Source of the DNA: Candidatus Heimdallarchaeota archaeon
GTDB taxonomy: Archaea > Asgardarchaeota > Heimdallarchaeia > Heimdallarchaeales > Heimdallarchaeaceae
DNA length: 64,000 nt
Direction of reading: 5' to 3'
Assembly: GCA_021399345.1 (NCBI GenBank)
Contig: JAAFKI010000154.1
Location: 1 to 64,000, forward strand
Part shown: positions 62,465 to 64,000 of the stretch, piece by piece
How the letters are laid out: every line of letters begins with the position of its first letter
How positions within the stretch are numbered: position 1 is the stretch's first letter
Translations under genes and position numbers: made by a program
The notes under the pieces: generated by a model
What the model saw: the letters and a program-made list of their open reading frames with translations, nothing else
The model's database searches: none
Told to the model about the DNA's origin: nothing

Positions 62465-63349
62465 TCATGAAGTAACAATCTGTAATTCTGTTTCAACAAC
62501 TTCTTTTTCTGATGTAAGTTCTCTATCTGTTACATGTTTCCCCGCAATTATCTGTGATGCAATACCTGAAACAACCTTCTTTTTGATTTTCTTAGAACGT
62601 TTTGTTATCCAGATTAATGGTCTAAACATCTTTGGTCGTATGAGGTTTTCTTTTGGTTTTAGTATAAGTTTAACAATTTCTTGAGCCAATTTTGCAACTT
62701 TATATCCTTTGAACGATGTTTTTCCAATATTCGCTACTTGGTTAAATTCAGTATTATAAGGTCCTGGTAAAACAGTTGAAACCAATATTCCATGTCCTAG
62801 CATTTCTTCTCTTATACAATCATCAAATATTTTTACAGCTGATTTGGTGGCAGAGTAAACAGCGAATGGATATGTTGGAAGCATTGCCAAGGTAGAAGAT
62901 AAATTGATAATGTGCCCATGCCCTTGTTCTTTCATCACTTTTGCAGCTTTTTGAGTTAGTTTGATTAAAGAAACAATGTTTGTATCTATTAGTTCATTAA
63001 TTTCTTCCTCAGGTTGTTCTAGAAACAGATTTACTTTTCCTAATCCCGCATTATTAATGAAAACATCAATCGAACCAAAGGCTGTTATTGAAAAATCTAT
63101 AATTCTATTTCTATCATCACTGTCTCTAACATCAGCTGTTATTGGTAATACTTTCAGACCTAGTCTTCTCAGATCCTTTGCTGTCTGCATTAATTTTTTC
63201 TTTCTTCTTGCAACAATCACTATTTTTGGTTTATGTTCTGCCAAAGCAAGTGATACTGCTTTTCCTATTCCAGAAGAAGCTCCTGTAATAACTACCACTT
63301 TATCTCGAATAGGAGAATCCTTTACCTCTTTTACCCTAACATTATGCAT
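62465..63349 (-). CDS. Short-chain dehydrogenase/reductase
   Basis: 294 residues. ITGASSGIGKAV, NNAG, NLSSTLAML and the catalytic YSATK (about residue 165). The extended C-terminus with TKRSKKIKKKV and a final acidic tail is unusual. The substrate is unknown; relatives with basic tails act on membrane lipids. Start ATG with no close neighbour in front. Different from the SDR at 58363. Confidence 0.88.
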   Translation of the reverse strand: MHNVRVKEVKDSPIRDKVVVITGASSGIGKAVSLALAEHKPKIVIVARRKKKLMQTAKDLRRLGLKVLPITADVRDSDDRNRIIDFSITAFGSIDVFINNAGLGKVNLFLEQPEEEINELIDTNIVSLIKLTQKAAKVMKEQGHGHIINLSSTLAMLPTYPFAVYSATKSAVKIFDDCIREEMLGHGILVSTVLPGPYNTEFNQVANIGKTSFKGYKVAKLAQEIVKLILKPKENLIRPKMFRPLIWITKRSKKIKKKVVSGIASQIIAGKHVTDRELTSEKEVVETELQIVTS

Positions 63350-63442
63350 AATATCAGTAATGTTTCTAAAAAATTCTATAAAAACCCAAAAAATACGCTT
63401 AAGGGGTCAATGGTACAGAAATCGATCTTTGCTTTCAAAAAT

Positions 63443-64000
63443 TTAAATGAGTACGTGCTCTTTTCCTAAATCTTCCAACATTTCAATTGTATTCTTTCTT
63501 TGTTCTGATCTTGCTCCTTTCTTATCTATCAATGCTCCCACAGGTGATTCAATTGTTTTTTCAAACGCCTGTTTTAGAACATCTTTTGTCAAATCATCCA
63601 AAGAATGTTTAGCTGCTATGTGACTAATAAAGACATCTGGATTTTCCATCAGATATTTGTGAAAGCGGTAAGCATAGTGATTTCCCCCAATTCCAATGTA
63701 ACTTCGATTATCAAAATTTCCTCGCTGTATAAAACCTTGAGCTGTTTCAACTATAGCTTCAGCTACAGCCGTGGCACCTGTTTCATGCACCCAATATTCT
63801 TCACTACTGCCGAGTTCCATGAAAATAAGAGGGGTTGTTAATTTTGTAGGACCATGATGAGTTACTTCTAGGTCTACCTTAAATTCATCTAGTTTGAATT
63901 CTTCTTGTTTCTCTTTTAATTTCCTCAACCCGTAGTTCAAAGCCCAGCTTGAAGTGTAGGAAAGCTCAGATTCTCTACCTGCTAAAGTGATTTTTGACCA
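63443..64000 (-). CDS. dtdA: D-aminoacyl-tRNA deacylase, N-terminus off window
   Basis: The track starts at a TTG (63940), but the frame stays open to the right edge, reading WSKITLAGRESELSYTSSW, so the gene continues outside the window. The visible 185 residues contain DLEVTHHGPTKL, FMELGSSEEYW and GIGGNHYAYRF, the signature of the archaeal/plant GEK1-type DtdA enzyme. It hydrolyses D-aminoacyl-tRNA to protect translation. Full-length DtdA has about 270-290 residues, so about 90-100 are missing. Confidence 0.88.
   Translation of the reverse strand, partial: WSKITLAGRESELSYTSSWALNYGLRKLKEKQEEFKLDEFKVDLEVTHHGPTKLTTPLIFMELGSSEEYWVHETGATAVAEAIVETAQGFIQRGNFDNRSYIGIGGNHYAYRFHKYLMENPDVFISHIAAKHSLDDLTKDVLKQAFEKTIESPVGALIDKKGARSEQRKNTIEMLEDLGKEHVLI

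Noticed and set aside
1-64000. CRISPR array, rRNA genes, prophage or integrase
   Set aside because: No regularly spaced direct repeats, no rRNA-like stretches and no integrase or phage-structural motifs were found in the window.

Overview
This 64 kb window is AT-rich archaeal chromosome, most likely from an Asgard archaeon. The evidence is ribosomal protein eS26 (known from TACK/Asgard archaea and eukaryotes), archaeal uS19, a TrmY-like methyltransferase, GEK1-type D-aminoacyl-tRNA deacylase, TATA-like promoter boxes, a short-intron tRNA-Phe, and a degenerate Arf-type GTPase. Several genes are bacterial in type (UvrB/UvrC, Opp/Dpp transporter, hydantoinase, MacB/FtsX), as is common in Asgard genomes. 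All five tRNAs seen (Val, Asn, Thr, Ala, Phe) encode their CCA end. I see no rRNA, CRISPR array or prophage. The lineage call is an inference and no rRNA marker is present to settle it.

Layout. 1-4.5 kb: end of a TrmY-like gene, eS26, a PadR regulator, a lone uS19, a presenilin/SPP-type intramembrane protease, a DUF4430 protein overlapping an ECF-type S component, and a bifunctional-nuclease (DUF151) protein. 4.6-8.2 kb: MacB-like ATPase and large FtsX permease. 8.3-14.3 kb: tandem-HTH Lrp-like regulator, surface protein with a promoter palindrome, and uvrB-uvrC. 15.0-21.0 kb: a five-gene operon (Arf-like pseudo-GTPase, MoxR/RavA-like AAA+ ATPase, ViaA-like VWA protein, degenerate zincin-like protein, HEAT-repeat protein), my best candidate for an undescribed system. 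21-24.8 kb: NUDIX, threonine-dehydratase-like and cysteine-synthase-like enzymes, and an HGSNAT-like membrane protein.

25.1-31.2 kb: an Opp/Dpp peptide-transport operon whose first permease carries a seven-bladed LVIVD propeller at its N-terminus and which has no separate substrate-binding protein gene. 31.2-46.2 kb: metabolic and housekeeping genes (2-hydroxyacid dehydrogenase, LLM flavoprotein, class V aminotransferase, beta-lactamase-like hydrolase, 2H phosphoesterase, GrpB, GT2, epimerase, CysS, arylsulfotransferase-like surface protein, DtxR regulator, enoyl-CoA hydratase). 46.4-50.1 kb: HyuB/HyuA hydantoinase or oxoprolinase pair. 50.1-52.4 kb: an insertion carrying an oversized TnpB-like protein followed by omega-RNA-like hairpins, abutting a small gene it may have truncated.

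52.7-64 kb: tocopherol-cyclase-like protein, aspartate dehydrogenase, aldo/keto reductase, a Cys/His-rich mini-protein, PPOX flavoprotein, HTH/zinc-ribbon membrane protein, DRG-like TGS GTPase, two SDRs, a DUF362 ferredoxin-like protein, ornithine carbamoyltransferase, a tiny pilin-like protein, and the C-terminal part of dtdA. Three intergenic regions (35.2, 56.4 and 62.1 kb) share an inverted-repeat signature built on GAAGCTAGC that no gene explains.
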